Assembly: GCA_028821675.1 (NCBI GenBank)
Contig: JAPKFG010000003.1
Span: 1-43,282 of the forward strand
Source: Candidatus Poseidoniales archaeon
GTDB lineage: Archaea > Thermoplasmatota > Poseidoniia > Poseidoniales > Thalassarchaeaceae
Reading direction: 5' to 3'
DNA: 43,282 nt
In this document: positions 18,280 through 24,588 of the stretch, one piece after another
Layout of the letters: each line of letters begins with the position of its first letter
How positions within the stretch are numbered: position 1 is the stretch's first letter
Made by a program: the position numbers and the translations under genes
Notes under the pieces: generated by a model
The model's input: only the letters and a program-made list of their open reading frames with translations
Database searches by the model: none
What the model was told of the DNA's origin: nothing

Positions 18280-18325
18280 GTCTACTCTCTCAGCCGATGG
18301 CTTGCTGGATATGCTTATGATGCCT

Positions 18326-18347
18326 CTTTGAGTCGAAGGACTCAAGG
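18326..18347 (+). promoter_or_regulatory. Leader hairpin A of the complex I operon
   Basis: CTTTGAGTC-GAAG-GACTCAAGG forms a stem of nine pairs (one T-G wobble) with a GAAG loop. Its 3' arm contains CTCAAGG (18341-18347), which is also the 5' end of hairpin B, so the two cannot form together. A possible TATA element, ATATGCTTATGA, lies at 18309-18320. Confidence 0.5.
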
Positions 18348-18368
18348 AACCCTACGGGTTCCCTTGAG
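18341..18368 (+). promoter_or_regulatory. Leader hairpin B of the complex I operon
   Basis: CTCAAGGAACCC-TAC-GGGTTCCCTTGAG forms twelve pairs with one bulged C, ending 8 bases before the nuoA ATG. It would occlude the ribosome-binding region of nuoA, and it competes with hairpin A for CTCAAGG. The arrangement is that of an attenuator or translational switch. The pairing is seen; regulation is inferred. Confidence 0.5.
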
Positions 18369-18376
18369 GCTTCCAA

Positions 18377-18847
18377 ATGCCCTCTGTATCAGCAGCCTAT
18401 CTCTCGCTGGCTTTGATGACCCTTGTCGGCATTGGATTTCCTCTGGGTGGCTTCGTTCTTTCGCGGTTTTTACGTCCGATGCCAGACCCCAATGACCCAA
18501 CTAAACTTCGCAGTTTCCTACTCGAGGGATACGAGTCAGATCAATCCCTGTATGTTCGTCGTTTGAGTACCTATGAGTGCGGTTCAGATCCGGTTGGAGA
18601 TGCGATGATTGATTTCCATTTTCAGTATTACTGGTACGCCATTATCTTCCTCGTTTTTGACATTGCGTTCATGTTCCTCGCATTTGCTGGTATCGTCGCC
18701 ATGAATGCAGACCATACAGCCGCTCCCGGAGCGGATGGAGGCGTTGAGGCAGCCACAGGTGCTTTGGTAACACTCCTCGTATTCCTTACCTTGATGGGTT
18801 TGGGCGTTTGGTACGTTTTCAGAAAGCGAGGTCGGATTTACATCTGA
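18377..18847 (+). CDS. nuoA: Complex I subunit A (NuoA/FpoA)
   Basis: Small membrane subunit at the junction of the two arms of proton-pumping complex I. The product has 156 residues with three membrane helices: ALMTLVGIGFPLGGFVL near the start, FQYYWYAIIFLVFDIAFMFLAF in the middle, and GALVTLLVFLTLMGLGVWYVF near the end. The loop between the first two holds the signature YECGSDPVGDAMIDFHFQYYW, whose Cys and acidic residues line the quinone channel. It is the first gene of the nuo operon. Its ATG is 8 bases after a long hairpin, with no separate ribosome site visible, so translation may depend on leader folding. Confidence 0.95.
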   Translation: MPSVSAAYLSLALMTLVGIGFPLGGFVLSRFLRPMPDPNDPTKLRSFLLEGYESDQSLYVRRLSTYECGSDPVGDAMIDFHFQYYWYAIIFLVFDIAFMFLAFAGIVAMNADHTAAPGADGGVEAATGALVTLLVFLTLMGLGVWYVFRKRGRIYI

Positions 18848-18857
18848 GGTGATTGTG

Positions 18858-19451
18858 ATGGATGAAGGACAGAATTACACAGCGTTCAGTAGTCGAGGTT
18901 TGCTCGACATGATTGGTGATCTAAACAGCAAGGCGTTGGAAGCTTCTCGAATGAAGGATTTCATCGGTATTCTTGGTGGGCGCTTCTTGAATTGGGCACA
19001 ACGAAAATCCCTGTTCCCACTCCATCTCGGCATCAAGTGCTGTGCCCTAGAAATGGCCGCAGCAGGCGCATCACGATTCGATGCTGAGAGTTTTGGTGTC
19101 GTCTTCCGAAGCAGTCCACGTCAATGTGACGTATTGCTGGTCAATGGCCCGATTTCCAAGAAGTTCGCCGACCCCATCGTTCGATTGTGGGAGCAGATGC
19201 CAGAACCTAAGTGGTGCATCGCCATGGGAGAATGCGCGATTTCAGGCGGACCATACTATCAGTCTTACAACATTCTCGAAGGTGTTGACACGGTCATTCC
19301 GGTCGATGTTTACATTCCAGGTTGTCCACCACGACCCGAAGCCCTAATCGATGGGTTTGGGAAGTTGCGTGAGAAAATCATTCGCATCGGTGCAGTGCCG
19401 AGTGGGGAGACCGAAGCGCGCGGTGCACCAATCATCGTTGCCGATGACTGA
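18858..19451 (+). CDS. nuoB: Complex I subunit B (NuoB/FpoB), N2 iron-sulfur subunit
   Basis: Peripheral-arm subunit that carries the terminal [4Fe-4S] cluster N2, the electron donor to quinone. The product has 197 residues. Cluster ligands are visible as the adjacent pair Cys61-Cys62 (IKCCALEM), Cys126 (MGECAISGG) and Cys156 (PGCPPRPEAL). ATG 18858 is preferred because GAGGTGAT stands a few bases upstream; an in-frame GTG at 18849 lies inside that ribosome site. The gene follows nuoA by 10 bases. Confidence 0.96.
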   Translation: MDEGQNYTAFSSRGLLDMIGDLNSKALEASRMKDFIGILGGRFLNWAQRKSLFPLHLGIKCCALEMAAAGASRFDAESFGVVFRSSPRQCDVLLVNGPISKKFADPIVRLWEQMPEPKWCIAMGECAISGGPYYQSYNILEGVDTVIPVDVYIPGCPPRPEALIDGFGKLREKIIRIGAVPSGETEARGAPIIVADD

Positions 19452-19460
19452 GGGGTTGAG

Positions 19461-20120
19461 ATGGGAAAGGAAGTCACTGCAGAACAGGCCCTCTCCGCGG
19501 CAAACGAAATCGTCAACGATGTTTCAGATTTCGGCGACGCTGTCAAGGCAGAGGTTCGTCACCATACCGGCGGTCGCCGCAAGCACGCCTACGTGTACAT
19601 CGAGGTGGTTGCTAGCGAATGGCGTGAACTTGCCCTATGGCTCAAGAAATCCAAGCAAGTCGATTACTGCTCGATGATTACGGGTATTCATTGGCCCGAA
19701 AATACTGATGCATCTTGGCAAGTTGTCGTCCACCTGCTCCGAACAGGGGTCGTCAACCCGCCGGTTGTCAAGAAGCGTATCCATGAGACCAAGGTGGACA
19801 TTGGCGCTCTGTTTGGCAACTCTGTCCCGATGGAATTTGAGATTTCAATGACTCTCCCTGACATGCGAGACCCCAGCGTACCCAGTGTGTCCGACATCTG
19901 GGTCGGTGCAGATTGGAACGAGAAAGAGACTTGGGATCTTGTTGGAATCGAGTTTGAGGGTCATGTGGGGATGCGCCGCGTTCTCCTTCCACACGATTCA
20001 CCAACCGGCTATCATCCACTACAGAAGCAGCACAAGTTGCGTTACCACGATTACAATGAAATGTATGACGATCCACAGGGCTTTGGAAGAAAGCCCGAAG
20101 ATTCTGGGAGGGTGAAGTAA
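19461..20120 (+). CDS. nuoC: Complex I subunit C (NuoC/FpoC)
   Basis: Hydrophilic peripheral-arm subunit that packs against NuoD; no cofactor. The product has 219 residues and is separate from NuoD, unlike the fused NuoCD of enterobacteria. Recognisable blocks are RHHTGGRRKHAYVYIEVV, the strand CSMITGIHWPEN, and the family's C-terminal signature WNEKETWDLVGIEFEGHVGMRR with VLLPHDSPTGYHP. Its stop overlaps the nuoD start as TAATG, implying translational coupling. Confidence 0.93.
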   Translation: MGKEVTAEQALSAANEIVNDVSDFGDAVKAEVRHHTGGRRKHAYVYIEVVASEWRELALWLKKSKQVDYCSMITGIHWPENTDASWQVVVHLLRTGVVNPPVVKKRIHETKVDIGALFGNSVPMEFEISMTLPDMRDPSVPSVSDIWVGADWNEKETWDLVGIEFEGHVGMRRVLLPHDSPTGYHPLQKQHKLRYHDYNEMYDDPQGFGRKPEDSGRVK

Positions 20121-21256
20121 TGGCAGAAATGTGGATTTCCATGGGCCCTCAACATCCCATGACGCATGGTTTGTGGACTCTCAAGGTCAAGGTTGACGGT
20201 GAGACCGTTGTCGATACCGAACCGGATCTCGGTTACATCCACCGGGGTGTTGAGAAAATCTGCGAGGCCCGTGATTTCACTCAGATTACCACCTATTGTG
20301 ATCGCCTCTGCTATGCTAGCGCCAATACTTGGTCACATGCTTACATCTACGCAGCTGAAGATCTGCTTGACGTTGAAGTGCCTGAGCGCGCAGAATACAT
20401 TCGAATGGTTGCTGTTGAACTACAACGCATCGCCAGCCACCTGATGTGGTTGGGTGCTTACTGCCCCGATGTTGGTAATTTGACGGGCATGGTTTGGTGT
20501 CTACGCGAGCGCGAGATGATGATGGATCTCTTGCAGGAACTCGGTGGTTCCCGAATGCACTACAACTTCCCGCGCGTGGGTGGCGTCAAGCGCGATCTTC
20601 CCATTGGATTCGCGATGCGCTGCCGTGCCAAACTCAAACTCTTCCTTGATCGCATCCAAGAGTACGAAGCCCTGTTGGATGAGAGTACCATCTTCCTCAT
20701 TCGCACGCAAGGCGTTGGTTATGCCAAGGCAGAGGAGATGATTAATCACGGTGTTAGCGGCCCCAATGTTCGTGCAGCTGGCCACAATTACGACGTTCGC
20801 TGGGCACATCCATACTCCGTTTACGATGAATTAGATTGGGAACCTTCAGTAGAACGCCCTTCCATCAAGGGCAGTGATTGCTATGATCGATATCGAGTTC
20901 GTGTTGAGGAGATGCGCCAGAGCGCCTCGATGGTTCTCGAAGGTCTTGACAAGATGCCCGGTGGTTCTGAAACCTATCACGAACCGGGTGACCCTGCAAT
21001 CCTCGCCAAAGTGCGAGAGCGTGCTGCTGAGGGTAAGACGGGCTATCACCACTTTGAGGACAGTCGCGGAGAATCGATGTTCTATCTTGTAGGTGGCGGG
21101 GAAAAGCGTGGCAAGCACCCCTACCGCGTTTCCATCCGCAGTCCGATGTTTATCACAATCCCCTACGCTGCCAAGTGCATGATTGGTTACAAGATTGCAG
21201 ATATCCCTGCAATCATGGGTTCATTTGACCCTTGTATTGGAGAAACTGACAGGTGA
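20120..21256 (+). CDS. nuoD: Complex I subunit D (NuoD/FpoD), 49-kDa quinone-site subunit
   Basis: Peripheral subunit related to the large subunit of [NiFe] hydrogenases; with NuoB it forms the quinone-binding pocket. The product has 378 residues, the usual size. The opening MGPQHPMTHGLWTL has the quinone-site histidines, with Met where Ser or Ala is usual. Next come GYIHRGVEKICEARDF, ERAEYIRMVAVELQRIASHL and NFPRVGGVKRDLP. It ends as the family does, SFDPCIGETDR. The nickel-binding cysteine pairs of hydrogenases are absent, as expected. Confidence 0.96.
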   Translation: MAEMWISMGPQHPMTHGLWTLKVKVDGETVVDTEPDLGYIHRGVEKICEARDFTQITTYCDRLCYASANTWSHAYIYAAEDLLDVEVPERAEYIRMVAVELQRIASHLMWLGAYCPDVGNLTGMVWCLREREMMMDLLQELGGSRMHYNFPRVGGVKRDLPIGFAMRCRAKLKLFLDRIQEYEALLDESTIFLIRTQGVGYAKAEEMINHGVSGPNVRAAGHNYDVRWAHPYSVYDELDWEPSVERPSIKGSDCYDRYRVRVEEMRQSASMVLEGLDKMPGGSETYHEPGDPAILAKVRERAAEGKTGYHHFEDSRGESMFYLVGGGEKRGKHPYRVSIRSPMFITIPYAAKCMIGYKIADIPAIMGSFDPCIGETDR

Positions 21257-21261
21257 TTTCC

Positions 21262-22707
21262 ATGACTGAAGACATCATCAACATGCGTGGTTGGGTTCGC
21301 ACTGCCATGGATTTCGTGTCGGAGAACACGATTGGCATGTCACGTCACTGGGAGTACACAGACAGTGTGGCTTGGTTTCTCACTGAGTTCATGATGTGCG
21401 TCATGGTTTTTGGTGGCATCATGACCACGCTCCTAGTCCTTCTTTGGATGGAACGAAAGTTGCTCGGTCGATTCATGGATCGCCGTGGTGCCCGCACATC
21501 GCTGCGAAGTTTGTGGGTTGGGGAGAATGGTGTGACTGCTGGTGAATGGTGGACTCAACTACCATTTGGTACTGGTATTCCCATTGGCATGCTCAACAAA
21601 GCGCTGAATGAAATCGCAGGGAACGACCACAAACTCGAAGCGGTATCCCGTGTCAAGAATCGCTCATACCACGGAGTGTGGTGGCTTCTACCTGGCTTCT
21701 TCCAGAATTTGGCGGATGGCATGAAGTTCCTGACCAAAGAGCACATGGTCCCGGAGAAGGCCGATCGATATGTGTTTGAGATTGCCCCATTCCTCATCAT
21801 AGCGACCACTGTGATGTGCTTCACATTCATCCCCCTCGGTCCGAATTTCCATTCGAATAATTCCGAGATGTCAATTCTATTCCTGATGGCTGTATTCAGC
21901 GTTGCGCCCCTCGGCGTATTCTTTGCCGGTTGGTCATCCAACAACAAGTACACCTTGCTCGGAGGTATTCGTTCCGCTGCTCAACTCACTGCATACGAAA
22001 TCCCACTTCTGGTGACTGTTCTGAGCGTCGTCGTGTTGTCCGGTTCATTCAATCTGATTGAAGTCATTGAATTCCAAGTCGACAGCGGTGTATGGAACAT
22101 CTTCCTTCTCCCATTGGGTGCTGTCCTATTCATCGTCGTAATGGTCGCTGAAGTCGAGCGAATTCCCTTCGATATGCCAGAAGCTGAGGCTGAACTGGTC
22201 GAAGGTTGGTGGACAGAATACGGCGGTATGCGTTGGGGATTGATGTTCGCATCCGAATACCTACGTACATATGCGGCCTGTCTACTATTTGCGCACTTTT
22301 TCCTCGGTGGCTGGGAAGCGCCATTTGAGGACACCATACCATTCATCCATTACATTCCACATATCACCTGGGTCTTCCTCAAGGCTTGGTTCATCTTCAT
22401 CTTCTTCGTCTGGTTCCGTGCCGCTCTTCATCGCGTACGTACAGATCAGATTCTTGAATTTGGGTGGCGCTGGTTGCTTCCATTGAGCCTTGTCAATCTC
22501 GCCATGGCCACCGTACTGCGTTTGTGGGTGTATGATGGTGTCAAAGAAGAATGGCCCATCCTCGTCCCCATCCTGATTACATCCATCAGCCTCGCTCTAT
22601 TCGTCTTGTTATCGATTGACGAAGACCCAAAGGCATTGGAAGCACAAACGCGCCCATTCAGTGTACAGACAGTTGACGTGGCCAGTCCAGGCCAACACAG
22701 GAAGTGA
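21262..22707 (+). CDS. nuoH: Complex I subunit H (NuoH/FpoH) with a large first-loop insertion
   Basis: Membrane subunit that couples the quinone site to the proton-pumping arm. The product has 481 residues, well over the roughly 325-365 of E. coli and Thermus homologues. The quinone-site signature is intact: VAEVERIPFDMPEAEAELV, then EGWWTEYGGMRWGLMFASEY. About 65 extra residues lie between MERKLLGRFMDRRGA and QNLADGMKFLTKEHMVP, where homologues have almost none. The C-terminal hydrophilic tail is also extended. ATG 21262 follows AGGTGAT, a good ribosome site; the GTG at 21253 lies within it. The gene starts 5 bases after the nuoD stop. Confidence 0.95.
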   Translation: MTEDIINMRGWVRTAMDFVSENTIGMSRHWEYTDSVAWFLTEFMMCVMVFGGIMTTLLVLLWMERKLLGRFMDRRGARTSLRSLWVGENGVTAGEWWTQLPFGTGIPIGMLNKALNEIAGNDHKLEAVSRVKNRSYHGVWWLLPGFFQNLADGMKFLTKEHMVPEKADRYVFEIAPFLIIATTVMCFTFIPLGPNFHSNNSEMSILFLMAVFSVAPLGVFFAGWSSNNKYTLLGGIRSAAQLTAYEIPLLVTVLSVVVLSGSFNLIEVIEFQVDSGVWNIFLLPLGAVLFIVVMVAEVERIPFDMPEAEAELVEGWWTEYGGMRWGLMFASEYLRTYAACLLFAHFFLGGWEAPFEDTIPFIHYIPHITWVFLKAWFIFIFFVWFRAALHRVRTDQILEFGWRWLLPLSLVNLAMATVLRLWVYDGVKEEWPILVPILITSISLALFVLLSIDEDPKALEAQTRPFSVQTVDVASPGQHRK

Positions 22708-22712
22708 TTCAG

Positions 22713-23693
22713 ATGGCATACCACAAGCACGCAACTCCGAACTTCCGAAACCTCATTGTTCGTCCAATGTGGATTACGCTCAAGGCGGCCCTTCGAACTA
22801 TTCCGTACATCGGTCGTCTGAGATTCTTGAAATCACATGGAACCAGCAAACCATATCATGGCCAGAAGACGGAGATGCTTTCCGATGCTGAGCGGGAGAT
22901 GTACACTGCACAGGCCCATCCTGTGATTGGTCAAACCTATGCCCCCGACCGAGAGACCACCGAATTGTTCCCCTACTTTGAGCGCCCAGTCACCGTGATG
23001 TATCCTTACGAACGTCTTGAGGAGATGGAGCCTTGGCTCTTCGTCCCGGGCAATTACAATGGTCGAATCGGTGTGATTTGGGAAACTTGCACCGCGTGCA
23101 AAGCCTGTGTGAATATCTGTCCCAATGACTGTCTTCACATGGAAACTGAAACCCGCGTTAACGTTCTGGACATGACCGAAGAAGGAGATGACGACCACGG
23201 CTTCGGCGTTGAACTTGAAGTCGGTGGAATGGCCGCGCGTCGACTTGAAGGCAGTGAAGAAGCAGCAGAAAATTTCCAACTATCGACCGCCCACGAAGCT
23301 CCACCCGAAGAGTATGAATTCGGCGAGGTCATCAATCTGACAGGAGATACAATCAGTGTCCGATGGAATACTTCCGGTTCAGTTGAGGACGTTGCGGCGA
23401 ACGACTTGGTCGGCGCCGAGGTCGACATTGTATCCGGACGAATCGATATTGGTCGCTGTATGTTCTGTGGTTTGTGTATGGAATCATGCCCATTCAATTC
23501 TTTCTTCATGACTAACGAATACGATGGTATGTCCGCTTTCTCCCGTGAAGAACTCTGGTACGATGCAGACCGTACCCGGGTCTTGCCAGTACAACATGCA
23601 GAAGCGGTGGACCGCGAACTCGCAAAGCGTGCTGATCAGGCTCGAAAGAAGGCCGAGAAGGCTGCAGCAAGAGCGAGCAAATCGGAGGCTTGA
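22713..23693 (+). CDS. nuoI: Complex I subunit I (NuoI/FpoI), 2x[4Fe-4S] protein with an insertion
   Basis: Ferredoxin-like subunit passing electrons through two [4Fe-4S] clusters to NuoB. The product has 326 residues against about 180 in E. coli. The two cluster motifs are complete: Cys126, 129, 132, 136 (CTACKACVNICPN) and Cys249, 252, 255, 259 (CMFCGLCMESCPF). They are 113 residues apart, compared with about 35 normally, so roughly 78 residues are inserted. The insert is acidic and ends in strands such as EFGEVINLTGDTISVRW that suggest a small beta-domain. The C-terminus is a charged Ala/Lys-rich helix. ATG 22713 follows GTGATTC, part of the ribosome site. Confidence 0.95.
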   Translation: MAYHKHATPNFRNLIVRPMWITLKAALRTIPYIGRLRFLKSHGTSKPYHGQKTEMLSDAEREMYTAQAHPVIGQTYAPDRETTELFPYFERPVTVMYPYERLEEMEPWLFVPGNYNGRIGVIWETCTACKACVNICPNDCLHMETETRVNVLDMTEEGDDDHGFGVELEVGGMAARRLEGSEEAAENFQLSTAHEAPPEEYEFGEVINLTGDTISVRWNTSGSVEDVAANDLVGAEVDIVSGRIDIGRCMFCGLCMESCPFNSFFMTNEYDGMSAFSREELWYDADRTRVLPVQHAEAVDRELAKRADQARKKAEKAAARASKSEA

Positions 23694-23695
23694 AC

Positions 23696-24004
23696 ATGGA
23701 ATTGCCCGGATTTCTGATGGACCCTATTGGCGACATTTTCGGCTCTATTGAGGGCATTGCCTTCGGTATCATGGCCATCATCGCCATTGGGGGTGCTCTG
23801 GGCACAGTTTATTCGAAACGAGTCGCTCATTCGATGCTATCCCTCATCATGTGCTTTTTTGCGGTTGCAGGAGTGTTTCTAATGGCCAATGCTGAGATGC
23901 TTGCGGCCATTCAGATTCTGGTGTATCTGGGCAGCGTGATGCTGGTCTTTGCTTTCGGTGTGATGCTGTCTCGACGTCAAATCATGGAGGAGGATTTTGA
24001 ATGA
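23696..24004 (+). CDS. nuoJ1: Complex I subunit J, N-terminal half
   Basis: Membrane subunit next to NuoA and NuoK in the proton-translocation path. This piece of 102 residues covers helices 1-3 of the usual five: AFGIMAIIAIGGALGTVYS, LSLIMCFFAVAGVFLMAN and the conserved IQILVYLGSVMLVFAFGVML. GGAGG at 23683-23687 is well placed for ATG 23696. The stop overlaps the start of the second half (ATGA), so the two halves are probably made together. I recall a divided J subunit in other archaeal complexes of this kind. Confidence 0.9.
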   Translation: MELPGFLMDPIGDIFGSIEGIAFGIMAIIAIGGALGTVYSKRVAHSMLSLIMCFFAVAGVFLMANAEMLAAIQILVYLGSVMLVFAFGVMLSRRQIMEEDFE

Positions 24005-24276
24005 GGTTGATCAGTACTTTTGCTCGCCTCGGCGTGGTTGGCTTACTCGGTCTACTACTTGCGGTTCTCATGGATCCAGAAAATTGGACTCCAGTGACCG
24101 GGGCAGACAGTATGACTACCCTTGAATTCGCTACATCGGTCCTCAATGATTGGGCTTTCACTTTGGTTGTTCTCGGAGCATTGTTGGCTATGGCCATGGT
24201 CGGTGCGGCCTACTTGGTTCGCGATGAGCGCAAGACGAACCTCATGTGGGAACTTCACGGAGGTGAAGAGGAATGA
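24001..24276 (+). CDS. nuoJ2: Complex I subunit J, C-terminal half
   Basis: A protein of 91 residues with two membrane helices, LGVVGLLGLLLAVLMD and FTLVVLGALLAMAMVGAAYLV. They correspond to helices 4 and 5 of a full-length NuoJ. It lacks the conserved part of NuoJ and is assigned by position, size and topology. The ATGA overlap with the preceding gene and with nuoK shows tight coupling. A frameshift is unlikely because both halves have clean start and stop codons. Confidence 0.8.
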   Translation: MRLISTFARLGVVGLLGLLLAVLMDPENWTPVTGADSMTTLEFATSVLNDWAFTLVVLGALLAMAMVGAAYLVRDERKTNLMWELHGGEEE

Positions 24277-24575
24277 TCGAACCCAGTTGGATTGCCGGCT
24301 TGGGCGCATTCTTGTTCTGTATCGGCTTGGTGGGTGTTTTCACACGCAAGAATGCCATCATTGTCCTAATGTGTATCGAGATTATGCTCAATGCGGTCAA
24401 TCTGAACTTCGTTGCAGGAGCCGCCCATTACGAGAACATCGACGGCTGGGTATACACTTCGATTGCAATTGCAATCGCAGCCGCCGAGGTGGCTGTTGGC
24501 TTGGCCATTTTCTTGGCATTGTACAGTCAACGAGGTACGATTTCATTGGATGAGGTAACGCTGCTGAAACATTGA
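24273..24575 (+). CDS. nuoK: Complex I subunit K (NuoK/FpoK)
   Basis: Small antiporter-like membrane subunit (related to MrpC) of 100 residues with three helices. The key glutamate of helix 2 is present in IVLMCIEIMLNAVNLNF, and a second acidic position in helix 3 in IAAAEVAVGLAIFLAL. ATG 24273 overlaps the stop of the preceding gene (ATGA). It is followed after 13 bases by nuoL. Confidence 0.94.
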   Translation: MIEPSWIAGLGAFLFCIGLVGVFTRKNAIIVLMCIEIMLNAVNLNFVAGAAHYENIDGWVYTSIAIAIAAAEVAVGLAIFLALYSQRGTISLDEVTLLKH

Positions 24576-24576
24576 G

Positions 24577-24584
24577 GAGGTGAG
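24577..24584 (+). promoter_or_regulatory. Strong ribosome site of nuoL
   Basis: GGAGGTGA is a full match to the archaeal Shine-Dalgarno consensus, four bases before ATG 24589. It decides the start against the out-of-frame ATG at 24585. The partial forms before nuoB, nuoH, rio1 and dus follow the same consensus. Confidence 0.7.
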
Positions 24585-24588
24585 ATGA

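Noticed and set aside
23996-24010. Frameshift in nuoJ
   Set aside because: Both halves have proper start and stop codons joined by ATGA, like the other couplings in the operon, so a real split is more likely.
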